Assembly (NCBI GenBank): GCA_965262845.1
Contig: CBDHFX010000002.1
Coordinates: forward strand, 868,001-932,000
Length of the DNA: 64,000 nucleotides
Direction of reading: 5' to 3'
Source of the DNA: ECT2AJA-044 sp965262845
GTDB taxonomy: Bacteria > Bacteroidota > Bacteroidia > Flavobacteriales > ECT2AJA-044
Shown in pieces: positions 34,690 to 43,880 of the stretch (the first letter of the stretch is position 1; the number at the start of each line of letters is the position of its first letter). Made by a program: the position numbers and the translations under genes. Below the pieces are notes generated by a model that was not told the DNA's origin, searched no databases, and saw nothing but the letters and a program-made list of their open reading frames with translations.

Positions 34690-35505
34690 ATGGCCATCAT
34701 CACGCTCACTACTGATTACGGAACAAAAGACTACCACGCGTCGGCCATTAAAGGATCTGTTTTGCGCGAGTTGCCCGATGCCCGGATCGTAGACATCACG
34801 CACGATATCCGGCCTTTCAACCTGAGTGAGGCCGCCTACATATTACGCAACGCCTACAAGGACTTCCCCAGGGGTAGCATCCACCTCATCGGCATTGATT
34901 CGGAACTTACCGAATCCAAGCCACACCTGGCCGTAGCGGTGGACGATCACTACTTCATCGGAGCCGATACCGGGATCTTCGCACTTCTCTTTCCCGGCCT
35001 GCGGCCGGAAGCGATCATTGAGCTCAATATCGCACAAGACTCGGACAGTTATAGTTTTCCGGCCCGTGATGTATTCATAAAAGCCGCCTGTCACCTGGCC
35101 CGGGGCGGAAAGATCTCCCTGCTCGGATCGGCCCGCAGGGCCTTTGCGGAAAGGAAAAGCATCCAGCCTGGCGTCTCTTCGGACGGAAAAGAGCTCACCG
35201 CTGCGGTAGTCTATATCGACCATTTCGGCAACGTGGTTACCAACGTGACCCGCACCATCTTCAGGAACGTAGGTAAGGGACGCCATTTTAAGATCCACCT
35301 CCCCCGTTCACGGCATACCAGGGAGACCATTAAGGTATTGCGCAAACGATATAGCGACATGGGAGAAGGGCAGGCACTAGCTTTGTTCAACTCGGCCGGA
35401 CACCTCGAGATCGCAATTGCCAAAAGCGACCTGCAAACAGTCGGGGGAGCGAGCAGTCTGTTGGGCATCGGTTACGGAGAAACCATTAAGATTACCTTCG
35501 AATAA
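34690..35505 (+). CDS. DUF62/SAM hydroxide adenosyltransferase family protein
   Basis: 271 residues, ITLTTDYGTKDYHASAIKG at the N-terminus and IDHFGNVVTNV with GSFAR-like conserved blocks. Characterised relatives hydrolyse S-adenosylmethionine to adenosine and methionine; fluorinase and chlorinase are specialised relatives. The start at 34690 follows from the promoter and the conserved MAIITLTTDYG opening. Two hairpin elements are present in the gene, encoding FPGLRPEA and GSARRAF. Confidence 0.9.
   Translation: MAIITLTTDYGTKDYHASAIKGSVLRELPDARIVDITHDIRPFNLSEAAYILRNAYKDFPRGSIHLIGIDSELTESKPHLAVAVDDHYFIGADTGIFALLFPGLRPEAIIELNIAQDSDSYSFPARDVFIKAACHLARGGKISLLGSARRAFAERKSIQPGVSSDGKELTAAVVYIDHFGNVVTNVTRTIFRNVGKGRHFKIHLPRSRHTRETIKVLRKRYSDMGEGQALALFNSAGHLEIAIAKSDLQTVGGASSLLGIGYGETIKITFE
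34995..35011 (-). repeat. Hairpin element 13 (in the SAM hydrolase-like gene, antisense)
   Basis: CTTC CGGCC GCA GGCCG on the minus strand. The coding strand reads FPGLRPEA. Confidence 0.65.
35126..35142 (+). repeat. Hairpin element 14 (in the SAM hydrolase-like gene, sense)
   Basis: GATC GGCCC GCA GGGCC. It encodes GSARRAF. Same arms and loop as element 1 in kynU. Confidence 0.7.
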
Positions 35506-35507
35506 TT

Positions 35508-35609
35508 ATGCGCATCGTCAAAATGATCTTCCGGTCGAAAATCGTTCCTGATCCCTCATACATTTTTGATCCAAGCAAAAAGCCCGGCAATGTGGAGCCT
35601 GTTTCGTAA
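35508..35609 (+). pseudogene. Truncated 33-codon ORF, possible monooxygenase-like remnant
   Basis: Starts two bases after the SAM hydrolase-like stop with MRIVKMIFRSKIVPD, which looks like the N-terminus of the small MIVRIVKM-type ABM-fold proteins often found next to this gene in flavobacteria. It then diverges and ends inside gldF. Either a broken remnant or a chance ORF. Confidence 0.35.
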
Positions 35610-36321
35610 GGAAATCAGTAGTTTTTTGAGCTCGGTTACCGGATACTTCGTAATCGTGGTGTTCCTGCTGATCATCTCGCTGTTCCTGTGGGTGTTTGAT
35701 GGCGAATTCAACCTGCTCAACGCCGGCTACGCAACCCTGGATCCGCTGTTCATCATTGCGCCCTTCGTATTTCTGTTCCTGATACCAGCCATCACCATGC
35801 GTATGTTCGCCGATGAAAACAAGGCAGGCACCATGGAACTCCTGGCTACGCGTCCGATCAGTGACCTCAATATTGTGCTGGCCAAATTGCTGGCCGGATG
35901 GGTGCTTGTGGCCCTGGCCCTGCTCCCAACCCTGCTCTATTACTACAGCATGTACCAACTGGGCGCTACAACAGGCAACATTGACACAGGCGGAACCATG
36001 GGCTCATATATCGGACTCCTGCTCCTTGCCGGTGCCTACGTCAGCGTTGGGCTATTTGCCTCAAGCCTTACCAGTAACCAGATCATTGCCTTTATCATCG
36101 GGCTGTTCCTGTGCTTTGTGCTTTATCTCGGATTCGAAAACCTGGCTTCCTGGTCGCTTTTTGGTCCCTTTGATTACTTCGTGGAGCAACTCGGTATAAG
36201 CAGCCACTATGCAAGCATGAGCCGCGGAGTTATTGATTCGCGCGACGTCCTTTATTTCTTCACGATCATGGCTGCCTTTACGGCAGGAACACAAACCGTG
36301 CTTTTAAGTCGTAAATGGTAA
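35590..36321 (+). CDS. gldF: Gliding motility ABC transporter permease GldF
   Basis: 243 residues with six hydrophobic segments. The ATG at 35590 gives MWSLFRKEISSFLSSVTGYF. Contains FADENKAGTMELLATRPISD, a hallmark of the GldF/ABC-2 permease family. With GldG and the ATPase GldA (not in the window) it forms an ABC complex required for gliding in F. johnsoniae. It overlaps gldG at TAATG. Confidence 0.93.
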   Translation: MWSLFRKEISSFLSSVTGYFVIVVFLLIISLFLWVFDGEFNLLNAGYATLDPLFIIAPFVFLFLIPAITMRMFADENKAGTMELLATRPISDLNIVLAKLLAGWVLVALALLPTLLYYYSMYQLGATTGNIDTGGTMGSYIGLLLLAGAYVSVGLFASSLTSNQIIAFIIGLFLCFVLYLGFENLASWSLFGPFDYFVEQLGISSHYASMSRGVIDSRDVLYFFTIMAAFTAGTQTVLLSRKW

Positions 36322-38033
36322 TGAAGAAGTGGAACGACATATTACGACTGGTCTTATTCCTCTTGATATTGGTGCTGCTGAACGCGCTGAGCTCATTTCG
36401 GTACTTTCGGATTGACCTCACGGCGGAAAAACGCTACACACTGTCCGAGGCTACCAGGGAGGTGCTCTCGAGCCTTGAAGACAAAGTCCTGTTTCGGGTA
36501 TATCTGAAAGGGGATTTCCCGGCTGGGTTTCGCCGTTTGAGCAACGAAACCAAACACATGCTTCGTGAGTTTCGCGCCTACTCGGACAAGATCGAATTTG
36601 AGTTTGTTGATCCGGGCGCCGGGGAAAGTACAGAAGAACGCCAGCAACTCTACCAGCAGCTCGCCAAAAAAGGCATTGAGGGCACACAGCTTCAGACCAG
36701 GGAAGGCGACCAGCGCAGTTCACAGATCATCTTCCCGGGAGGGATCGTTTATTATATGGGGCGTGAGGGCATATTCACACTGCTCAAAAGCCAGGCCGGA
36801 GCCAGTCCCGACGCTCAGCTCAACAACTCGATCCGGGACCTTGAGTTCGAACTCGCCAACGTACTTCGCAAGCTCCAAATCAACGACCGAAAAGGGATCG
36901 GGTTCGTGGAAGGACACGGGGAACTGAGCGATTTGGAAACGGAAGGGATCGCACGGGTCTTGAAAGGATCGTACGACATGGCCCGGATTGATCTCCGGTC
37001 TTTTGAGGTGGACTCCGTATCCGGAGAGATCAGCATAGCCAAAAAACAGGAACAGCTGAATCGGTTTAACCTGCTCGTCATCGCTAAGCCACGCGGGAAA
37101 TTCACGGATCTCGACAAATACCTCATTGACCAATACGTCATGCAGGGAGGTAGATTGATCTGGCTGATCGATCGCGTATTTGCAGATATGGATTCCCTTT
37201 CCAATAAAAATGAAGCGCTTTCATACCCGCTTGATCTCAATCTGGACGATATTCTCTTCCGCTATGGAGTCCGGCTCAACGACCACCTGGTGCAGGATGC
37301 CCTCTGCGCCGAAATCCCGGTGGTGGTTAATCAGGTCAACGGCGTTCCGCAGTATGAGTTCTTTCCGTGGTTATATTTTCCCCTGGCTTTTCCCTATCAG
37401 GATCATCCGATTGTGTTGAATCTGAACCCCGTGAAATTCGAATTTCCCTCCTCTATCGATACCATTACCACCCCCGGTATCCGAAAAACTATTCTGCTCA
37501 CCAGTTCGCGATACACCAGAACCCGTCCGGTACCCACAACCATCAGACTGAGCTCGCTCAACGATCAACCCAGGCCCGAAGAACTCACTGAACAATTCCT
37601 GCCGATGGCTGTTTTGCTTGAAGGGACCTTCACCTCGAACTTCAAAAACCGTATCCAGCCTCGTGACGGCAATGGGGAGGAGTTATCGTTACTGGAGGAA
37701 AGTAAGCCGACTGCTCAGCTCGTGATCGCGGATGGTGATGTCGTAAGGAATCAGTTCCAGCGCGGTGAGGCCTTGCGTTTAGGCTATGACAAATTTACCG
37801 GGAACCAATACGGGAATGAGGCCTTTATTCTGAACGCTGTGGATTACCTGTTGGATCATTCGGGTTTGACAGCAATCCGCTCCCGCGAACTCAAGCTCCG
37901 CCTGCTCAACACCACCAGGTTGCAGTCGGGCAAGGGCTACTGGAAAACTTTGAATATCGCCCTTCCGTTAATACTGGTAGTACTGACTGGAATATTCCTC
38001 AGCTATTGGAGAAAAGGAAAATACGCAAAATGA
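36321..38033 (+). CDS. gldG: Gliding motility ABC transporter auxiliary protein GldG
   Basis: 570 residues: N-terminal transmembrane helix (LVLFLLILVLLNAL), a long extracytoplasmic region with the ABC-type uncharacterised transport domain (FVDPGAGESTEE, GFVEGHGELSDLE, RLIWLIDRVFADMD), and a C-terminal membrane helix (IALPLILVVLTGIFLSYW). Partner of GldF, start overlapping its stop. A DUF4340 gene follows by 1 bp. Confidence 0.93.
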   Translation: MKKWNDILRLVLFLLILVLLNALSSFRYFRIDLTAEKRYTLSEATREVLSSLEDKVLFRVYLKGDFPAGFRRLSNETKHMLREFRAYSDKIEFEFVDPGAGESTEERQQLYQQLAKKGIEGTQLQTREGDQRSSQIIFPGGIVYYMGREGIFTLLKSQAGASPDAQLNNSIRDLEFELANVLRKLQINDRKGIGFVEGHGELSDLETEGIARVLKGSYDMARIDLRSFEVDSVSGEISIAKKQEQLNRFNLLVIAKPRGKFTDLDKYLIDQYVMQGGRLIWLIDRVFADMDSLSNKNEALSYPLDLNLDDILFRYGVRLNDHLVQDALCAEIPVVVNQVNGVPQYEFFPWLYFPLAFPYQDHPIVLNLNPVKFEFPSSIDTITTPGIRKTILLTSSRYTRTRPVPTTIRLSSLNDQPRPEELTEQFLPMAVLLEGTFTSNFKNRIQPRDGNGEELSLLEESKPTAQLVIADGDVVRNQFQRGEALRLGYDKFTGNQYGNEAFILNAVDYLLDHSGLTAIRSRELKLRLLNTTRLQSGKGYWKTLNIALPLILVVLTGIFLSYWRKGKYAK

Positions 38034-38034
38034 T

Positions 38035-39054
38035 ATGAAGAAGAGAGCCTGGCTTTATGCCATATTGATCGCCGTATCCGGCACATTGGTAACCTGGTTG
38101 TTTTTGCTTGAAAATGAAGGCACAACGCGACCTCAACTGTATGATTTTACGGTAGAGGATACTGCTTCTGTGGACCGTATTACCATCAGGGACAAGCGTC
38201 CGATGGAAACCGTTTTGACCCGCACCAGGGACGGATGGCGCGTGAACGGTGGGTACCTGGCCCGTCCGGACGCAATAGAAATACTGCTCGAAACACTCAA
38301 ACGTCAGGAAATGCGCAGTTTCGCACCGGAAAAAGCTAAGAAGCGGGTACTGAATATGATGTCGACCCGCGGCACGGAGGTCATTGTGGAAGCTGAAGGC
38401 GAGGTTGTGAAGCACTTTTATGTAGGTGGAAATGCACCAGACCTGCTCGGAACCTACATGATGATCCGGGGCTCTGACGGACCCTACCAGGTGCATATTC
38501 CCGGATTCAACGGATTCCTGAACACGCGCTACTTCGCCGATCCGAATATGTGGCGCAACCGCACGCTCGTAAGCATCGACGCCGAAAACATCGAACGCAT
38601 TTCGCTTGAATACCACCACGATCCGGAAGCGGGTTATGCCATCAGGCAATCGCCAGTTGGAACCGTACATGTGACCAGCTGGCCCGCCGGAGAGAAACTC
38701 GTATTCGATACTGCAGCCGTGCTCGGGTATTTGCAGGAATTCCGCCAAACCTATTTCGAGGGATTGATTACACCGCGGGATCGCATCTGGGACAAGAAGG
38801 ACAGCATCCTCACGAGCCAACCCGTTTTCACCCTACGGGTGGATGGAAAAGACGATCGGGATACGAAACTTGTAGCCTACTATAAAAGTGTCCTGTCCAG
38901 GACCACAAATACCAATGAGCCTCTGCAATACGATCAGGATCGTTACTATGCCCTACTCAACGGGGAGGATTTCATACTGATCCAGAACTATGGGATGCGC
39001 AAAATGCTTCGGGAGCGGTCCTATTTCCAAAACACTCCCGTTGTTAAAAAGTAG
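38035..39054 (+). CDS. DUF4340 domain-containing protein
   Basis: 339 residues: one N-terminal membrane anchor (YAILIAVSGTLVTWLFLL), then an extracytoplasmic domain with IYVGGNAPDL-like motif (here HFYVGGNAPDLLGTYMM) and PNMWRNRTLVSIDAENI, typical of DUF4340. The family is commonly next to GldG-like or ABC-2 genes; the molecular role is unknown. Cotranscribed with gldFG. Confidence 0.88.
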   Translation: MKKRAWLYAILIAVSGTLVTWLFLLENEGTTRPQLYDFTVEDTASVDRITIRDKRPMETVLTRTRDGWRVNGGYLARPDAIEILLETLKRQEMRSFAPEKAKKRVLNMMSTRGTEVIVEAEGEVVKHFYVGGNAPDLLGTYMMIRGSDGPYQVHIPGFNGFLNTRYFADPNMWRNRTLVSIDAENIERISLEYHHDPEAGYAIRQSPVGTVHVTSWPAGEKLVFDTAAVLGYLQEFRQTYFEGLITPRDRIWDKKDSILTSQPVFTLRVDGKDDRDTKLVAYYKSVLSRTTNTNEPLQYDQDRYYALLNGEDFILIQNYGMRKMLRERSYFQNTPVVKK

Positions 39055-39089
39055 TTGATTTCTTTTCGTACCGCAGGTCCTTAAAAGTA

Positions 39090-39097
39090 TATATTTG
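39090..39097 (+). promoter_or_regulatory. -7 promoter box for dnaN
   Basis: TATATTTG (TAnnTTTG) 43 bp upstream of dnaN. A partial hairpin-family match (TTTC GTACC GCA GGTCC, one arm mismatch) lies just upstream at 39064-39080. Confidence 0.65.
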
Positions 39098-39140
39098 TGC
39101 TCAGATGAAAATGGAACGGTATAACCTGTAACCAATTGAT

Positions 39141-40268
39141 ATGCAACAGATGAAATTCATCGTTTCCAGTACGCAGCTTCTGAAGGAGCTTCAAATGATC
39201 AGCGGGATCATCAACAGCAATAACACGCTGCCGATCCTGAACAATTTTCTCTTCGAGATCAGTGAGAACGAACTCAGGATCACGGCTTCGGATCTCGAGA
39301 CTACCATATCAACCCACCTGGAAGTGCAGGGCGATGGAGCAGGCAGTGCGGCCATCTCATCCCGGTTACTGCTCGATACGCTAAAAACCTTCCCGGAGCA
39401 GCCCCTCGCCTTTCTGTTCAATGCCGAAGCCAGGAAAATGGAGTTGAGCTCGAATTACGGAAGGTATTCATTGAGTTATCTCGACGGCGATGAATTCCCA
39501 AAAGCCCAGGAATTGAAAGATCCAAGTAAAATAACGATCCGGCCGGAAGTCCTGGCCATGGCCATCAGCAAGACCATCTTCGCGAGTGCAAACGATGATC
39601 TGCGTCCGGTTATGTCGGGAGTGTTTTTTCAATTCAGCTCGGAACACGCGCGTTTCGTGGCAACCGACGCGCATAAACTGGTGCGTTATACACGAACCGA
39701 TGCAACCACAGATCAACCGGCTGAGTTCATCATGCCGAAAAAGCCTTTAAACCTGCTAAAGGGTATTTTGGCCGGAGCAGACGGCGAGGTGAGCGTGGAG
39801 TACAACGACAGTAATGCCCGGTTCCTTTTCGACGGGGTTGATCTGAATTGCCGATTGATTGACGGAAGATACCCAAACTATGAGGCCGTGATCCCGCAGA
39901 CAAATCCGAATAAGCTGACCGTGGACCGTGCCGCTTTTTTGAGCTCAGCCCGACGCATAAGTATCTTTTCGAACAAAACCACCCACCAGATCCGCCTGAA
40001 AATTGTCGGAAACGAACTTCAGATCAGCGCAGAGGATCTGGATTTTGCTTACAAAGCCAATGAGCGCCTGACCTGTCAATATGAAGGCAGCGACCTGGAA
40101 ACCGCTTTCAACTCACGCTTCCTGGTGGAAATGCTGAGCAATTTGGAAAGTGAAAATGTCAGTCTGGAAATGTCGACACATAATCACCCCGGGGTCCTTT
40201 TGCCAATGGATGGTAACGAAGAAGGTGAAGATATTCTGATGCTCGTGATGCCGGTGATGACCCAATGA
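39141..40268 (+). CDS. dnaN: DNA polymerase III beta sliding clamp
   Basis: 375 residues, three clamp domains: MKFIVSSTQLLKELQMISGI, FQFSSEHARFVATDAHKLVRY and RLIDGRYPNYEAVIPQ, ending MLVMPVMTQ. Forms the dimeric ring that tethers DNA polymerase III. Start at 39141 (MQQMKF) or 39150. The stop overlaps the phosphatase start by 4 bp. Confidence 0.97.
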   Translation: MQQMKFIVSSTQLLKELQMISGIINSNNTLPILNNFLFEISENELRITASDLETTISTHLEVQGDGAGSAAISSRLLLDTLKTFPEQPLAFLFNAEARKMELSSNYGRYSLSYLDGDEFPKAQELKDPSKITIRPEVLAMAISKTIFASANDDLRPVMSGVFFQFSSEHARFVATDAHKLVRYTRTDATTDQPAEFIMPKKPLNLLKGILAGADGEVSVEYNDSNARFLFDGVDLNCRLIDGRYPNYEAVIPQTNPNKLTVDRAAFLSSARRISIFSNKTTHQIRLKIVGNELQISAEDLDFAYKANERLTCQYEGSDLETAFNSRFLVEMLSNLESENVSLEMSTHNHPGVLLPMDGNEEGEDILMLVMPVMTQ

Positions 40269-40951
40269 TCAAGGATCTTTGTCCGGCGGACCACACCCGG
40301 CTTTTTATTGTAGGCGACGTACACGGGTGCCTTCATACTTTTGAAGAGCTGGTCAATCGCCACTGGAACCCCGAAAAGGAAATACTGGTCCAGGTCGGTG
40401 ACCTGATCAACCAGGGAAACCACAGCATTGACACCATACTTTTTTGCCAGCGACTTGAACGCGAATTCCCAGGTCTATCCGTGTTTATAAAAGGAAATCA
40501 CGAATGGGATCTTCTTCAGTACCTTAAAGGGAGTCCGCGGCTGAAGTGGCTCCGTGGAGGCGGTTCCAGACTGCTCAGGCAGTTGTACGACAGGCCCGAG
40601 GATTATATGAACTTTGTTCCGTGGGTGCGGCAATTACCCCTGTCCTGGGAAAACGACGCCACTTTTGTAAGTCATGCCGGTTGGTCTTTGAGCGCCTCCA
40701 ACCCCCTTGATGAAAACAGCCAGCTCAGCGTGCTGTATAACCGCAGGCCCATTATGAATATCGGCAAGACACAGATCATTGGGCACACGCCTCAGAGGAA
40801 TCGCAAGCCTAAGTACGACAAACGTGCAAATTGCTGGACAATTGACACAGGTGCGTACCTCGGAATAGGATTGACTGGGGTACGTGTAGGTAAGAAGGGA
40901 AATGTGAAAGAGATATGCTTTCTTCCCACAGATAAGCGGGATATAGCCTAG
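40265..40951 (+). CDS. Calcineurin-like metallophosphatase (PP2A/ApaH type)
   Basis: 228 residues with all metal-binding signatures: GDVHGCLHT, GDLINQG, GNHEWD, a histidine in FVSHAGW and IGHTPQ. Could be a serine/threonine or dinucleoside-polyphosphate phosphatase; the substrate is not determined. Overlaps dnaN (ATGA). Confidence 0.9.
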   Translation: MIKDLCPADHTRLFIVGDVHGCLHTFEELVNRHWNPEKEILVQVGDLINQGNHSIDTILFCQRLEREFPGLSVFIKGNHEWDLLQYLKGSPRLKWLRGGGSRLLRQLYDRPEDYMNFVPWVRQLPLSWENDATFVSHAGWSLSASNPLDENSQLSVLYNRRPIMNIGKTQIIGHTPQRNRKPKYDKRANCWTIDTGAYLGIGLTGVRVGKKGNVKEICFLPTDKRDIA

Positions 40952-40982
40952 CTGTATGGTACCCTCCAATACCACCCAAATC

Positions 40983-42722
40983 ATGATCGAACAAGCTATA
41001 CTCGACAAAGCCCATGAATGGCTGAACGGCCATTACGACGACGAAACCAAGGCGGCCATTCGCAATATGATCAACAACGATCCCAAAGAACTCAGCGATT
41101 CCTTTTACCAGAGCCTGGCCTTTGGAACGGGTGGAATGCGCGGGATCATGGGCCCGGGCACAAACCGCATCAATCAATATACGCTTGGAATGGCTACCCA
41201 GGGTCTTTCCAATTATATGCTGAAATGCTTTCCAAACCAAACCCTGAGTATGGCTGTTGCCTACGATTGCCGGAAAAACTCCAACACTTTTGCACGTCAG
41301 GTGGCTGAAGTATTCAGCGCAAACGGGATCAAGGTATATTTATTCGAAAGCCTCCGCCCTACTCCTGAACTGTCCTTCACCATCCGATACCTGGGATGCC
41401 AGGGTGGAGTTGTACTAACCGCTTCCCATAACCCAAAGGAATACAATGGATATAAGGTATATTGGAACGACGGGGGGCAAGTCGTACGGCCACACGACAA
41501 AGGGATTATCAAGGAAGTTCAGAATATCACTACTCCCGATCAGGTAAAGTTCAAAGCTAACAACGACCTCATCGAAATGATCGGAGCCGAGGTTGATGAA
41601 GCATTCCAAAATGCATCAGTCGCTCAAGGCTTTAATGTTCCAGGTAAGGAACGCTTCAAAGTAGTCTTCACTCCGATCCATGGCACATCCATTAACGGAG
41701 TACCCCAGGTCCTGGAAAAGGCCGGATTCAAAAATGTGTACATCGTTGAAGAACAAGCTGAGCCGAATGGGGATTTTCCGACTGTTGCTTCACCCAACCC
41801 GGAAAACCCCGAAGCTCTGAGCATGGCGATCGCACTGGCCGAAGAAAAAGGAGCCGATATGGTCATTGGTGCCGATCCGGATTCGGACCGTATCGGCATT
41901 GCCGTACGGAACGATCGGGGAGCGTTTCAATTACTTGATGGGAATCAGACCGGAGCGGTCATGACCGATTATCTTATTGGCCAGTGGAAGAGGCATGCAA
42001 AACTAACCGGAAATGAATTTATCGCCTCAACCATCGTAACGAGCGAACTCCTTACCGACATTGCCAAAATAAACGGCCTGGAATGTCCCGTATGTCTGAC
42101 CGGATTCAAATGGATCGCCGAATTGATTCGCGAACGCGAAGGAAAAAAACACTTTATCGGTGGCGGTGAAGAAAGCTTCGGCTACATGGTAGGCGATTTC
42201 GTTCGGGACAAGGACGCAGTGACGAGTGCCTTGATCGCCAGCGAGATCGGTGCCGAGGCACAGTCGCACGGCTCTTCGTTTTTTGACCGACTTATAGATG
42301 TGTACATTAAATACGGCTTCTACAAGGAGCGTCTGATCAGTATCGTGAAAAAGGGACGCGAAGGTGCTGAACAGATCAAGGCGATAATGGAAACCTACCG
42401 CCAGGATCCACCAGAGGAGATCAACGGTTCCAGAGTTGTTCAGATACTTGATTACGAGCGTTCTGAGGAAAAAAATATGTTAGATGGCTCCGTTAAACCG
42501 ATCGGTCTGGCGAAATCGAATGTGCTTCAGTTTTACACCGAAGACGGCTCCAGGATCTCAGTTCGTCCATCGGGTACTGAACCCAAGATCAAGTTCTACT
42601 TTTCGGTCAAAGGTGAACTAACGGATAAAAGTGCTTTCAGAAAGGTAGAATCAATCCTCAAAAAAAGGATTGACAAGATCATCGGATCTCTCGGCCTTGA
42701 ACCAGATTTTTCTTCATTTTGA
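40983..42722 (+). CDS. Phospho-sugar mutase (phosphoglucomutase/phosphomannomutase)
   Basis: 579 residues of the alpha-D-phosphohexomutase family. Active-site serine in TASHNPKEYNGYK, metal loop GADPDSDRIGIAV, sugar-binding GGGEESFGYM, and phosphate-binding RPSGTEPKIKFY near the C-terminus. The length is that of the long PGM2-like forms, so phosphoglucomutase or phosphopentomutase activity is likely. Start at 40983 (MIEQAILDKAHEW) chosen over 40956. Confidence 0.93.
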   Translation: MIEQAILDKAHEWLNGHYDDETKAAIRNMINNDPKELSDSFYQSLAFGTGGMRGIMGPGTNRINQYTLGMATQGLSNYMLKCFPNQTLSMAVAYDCRKNSNTFARQVAEVFSANGIKVYLFESLRPTPELSFTIRYLGCQGGVVLTASHNPKEYNGYKVYWNDGGQVVRPHDKGIIKEVQNITTPDQVKFKANNDLIEMIGAEVDEAFQNASVAQGFNVPGKERFKVVFTPIHGTSINGVPQVLEKAGFKNVYIVEEQAEPNGDFPTVASPNPENPEALSMAIALAEEKGADMVIGADPDSDRIGIAVRNDRGAFQLLDGNQTGAVMTDYLIGQWKRHAKLTGNEFIASTIVTSELLTDIAKINGLECPVCLTGFKWIAELIREREGKKHFIGGGEESFGYMVGDFVRDKDAVTSALIASEIGAEAQSHGSSFFDRLIDVYIKYGFYKERLISIVKKGREGAEQIKAIMETYRQDPPEEINGSRVVQILDYERSEEKNMLDGSVKPIGLAKSNVLQFYTEDGSRISVRPSGTEPKIKFYFSVKGELTDKSAFRKVESILKKRIDKIIGSLGLEPDFSSF

Positions 42723-42732
42723 GAAAATTGAC

Positions 42733-42740
42733 TATCTTTG
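42733..42740 (+). promoter_or_regulatory. -7 promoter box for the PKD/T9SS cargo gene
   Basis: TATCTTTG matches TAnnTTTG, 53 bp upstream of ATG 42793. Confidence 0.65.
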
Positions 42741-42792
42741 TGTATGCCCCAGGATCAGCTAAGAACCTGTGGCCCATTACCATCCTTGTATC

Positions 42793-43878
42793 ATGAAAAA
42801 ATCTATTCTGTCACTCATTTTAACCGGTGCAATGGCCGCTCAGGGGCAGGTCATTAATAGTGTTACTACATCCCCAAATCCGCTTGAGTGCCAAAGCTGG
42901 ACCATCACCGTGAGTGGCACCCAACCAATGCCGCAGTTCTATATTCAGAGTGACAGCTACACCGTTAACGGAACCATTATCAATGTATCCCTTGATTTCA
43001 ACGCTCCACCCATCGGAAATCCGTTGATCACCCCCTACACACATGTCATTACCATTCCGGCCAATGCCATTCCGTCCGGTTCCTATCAGCTGAACGTATC
43101 TGCTTTCAGTATTCCGCTGAACCAAACCACCTCAAGCTCGTCCGTTGCAATGACGATTGGCAGTTGTTGCCCGGCCGCAGCCAATTTCAGCATCAGCGAC
43201 AGTCTCTACTGCTGGAACGATACCATCTTCGTCACCGACCAAAGTACCGGAACCACCAACGTGGAATGGTGGGTTAACGGTACTTTGAGCCACAGCGGTA
43301 TTGGTGATTTTTACCTGACTGACATGTCAGGCGCCATTGAGATCAAGCAGGTGGCAATTGATACGGCATGCACAGACACGCTTTCACACTCAGTGTATGT
43401 AGCACCAAAAACAGCCTTTGGATTCAGTGTTGTGCAGGTAGGACACGTCTTTACATTCACTTCAGCAGGATCCGGTACCTATACCTTTGACTGGGATTTC
43501 GGTGATGGAAACACAGATATCGGGTCGCTCGTAACACACACTTTTGCCGACGATGGAGATTACAACGTCTGCCTGACTACCACCGACGACAACGGCTGCA
43601 AGGCCGATTCGTGCATGACCGTGACGTACTCAACGATTTCGTTCGATAAGGAAATCTTGAGCCTGCGCATTTATCCAAACCCGGCCAGGGACTATCTGAC
43701 CATTGAAAAACATACCGACACGCCTGTTCACTGGTATAACAGGCTTGGCCAGGAGGTTCAGGTCCCTATGCGCCAGGGATCCCGGAAATACCTGCATATC
43801 TATGATCTGAACGGCCTCACGGCCGGATGCTATTACATACAGTGGGACGATCAAGCCCACAAGGTGATTGTTGAATAA
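42793..43878 (+). CDS. Secreted PKD-domain protein with T9SS type A sorting domain
   Basis: 361 residues: signal peptide (MKKSILSLILTGAMAAQGQ), a beta-rich region with cysteines, a PKD domain (TFDWDFGDGNTDIGSLVTHT, about 225-280), and a C-terminal sorting domain (SLRIYPNPARDYLTIE to VIVE, about 290-361). Likely exported by T9SS and anchored or released at the cell surface. Function unknown. A hairpin element lies in the sorting domain (43812-43829). Confidence 0.9.
   Translation: MKKSILSLILTGAMAAQGQVINSVTTSPNPLECQSWTITVSGTQPMPQFYIQSDSYTVNGTIINVSLDFNAPPIGNPLITPYTHVITIPANAIPSGSYQLNVSAFSIPLNQTTSSSSVAMTIGSCCPAAANFSISDSLYCWNDTIFVTDQSTGTTNVEWWVNGTLSHSGIGDFYLTDMSGAIEIKQVAIDTACTDTLSHSVYVAPKTAFGFSVVQVGHVFTFTSAGSGTYTFDWDFGDGNTDIGSLVTHTFADDGDYNVCLTTTDDNGCKADSCMTVTYSTISFDKEILSLRIYPNPARDYLTIEKHTDTPVHWYNRLGQEVQVPMRQGSRKYLHIYDLNGLTAGCYYIQWDDQAHKVIVE
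43812..43829 (-). repeat. Hairpin element 15 (in the sorting domain, antisense)
   Basis: CATC CGGCC GTGA GGCCG on the minus strand. The coding strand reads LNGLTAGC, close to the normal sorting-domain sequence LxGLxxGxY, so insertion versus native origin is open. Confidence 0.5.
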
Positions 43879-43880
43879 GC

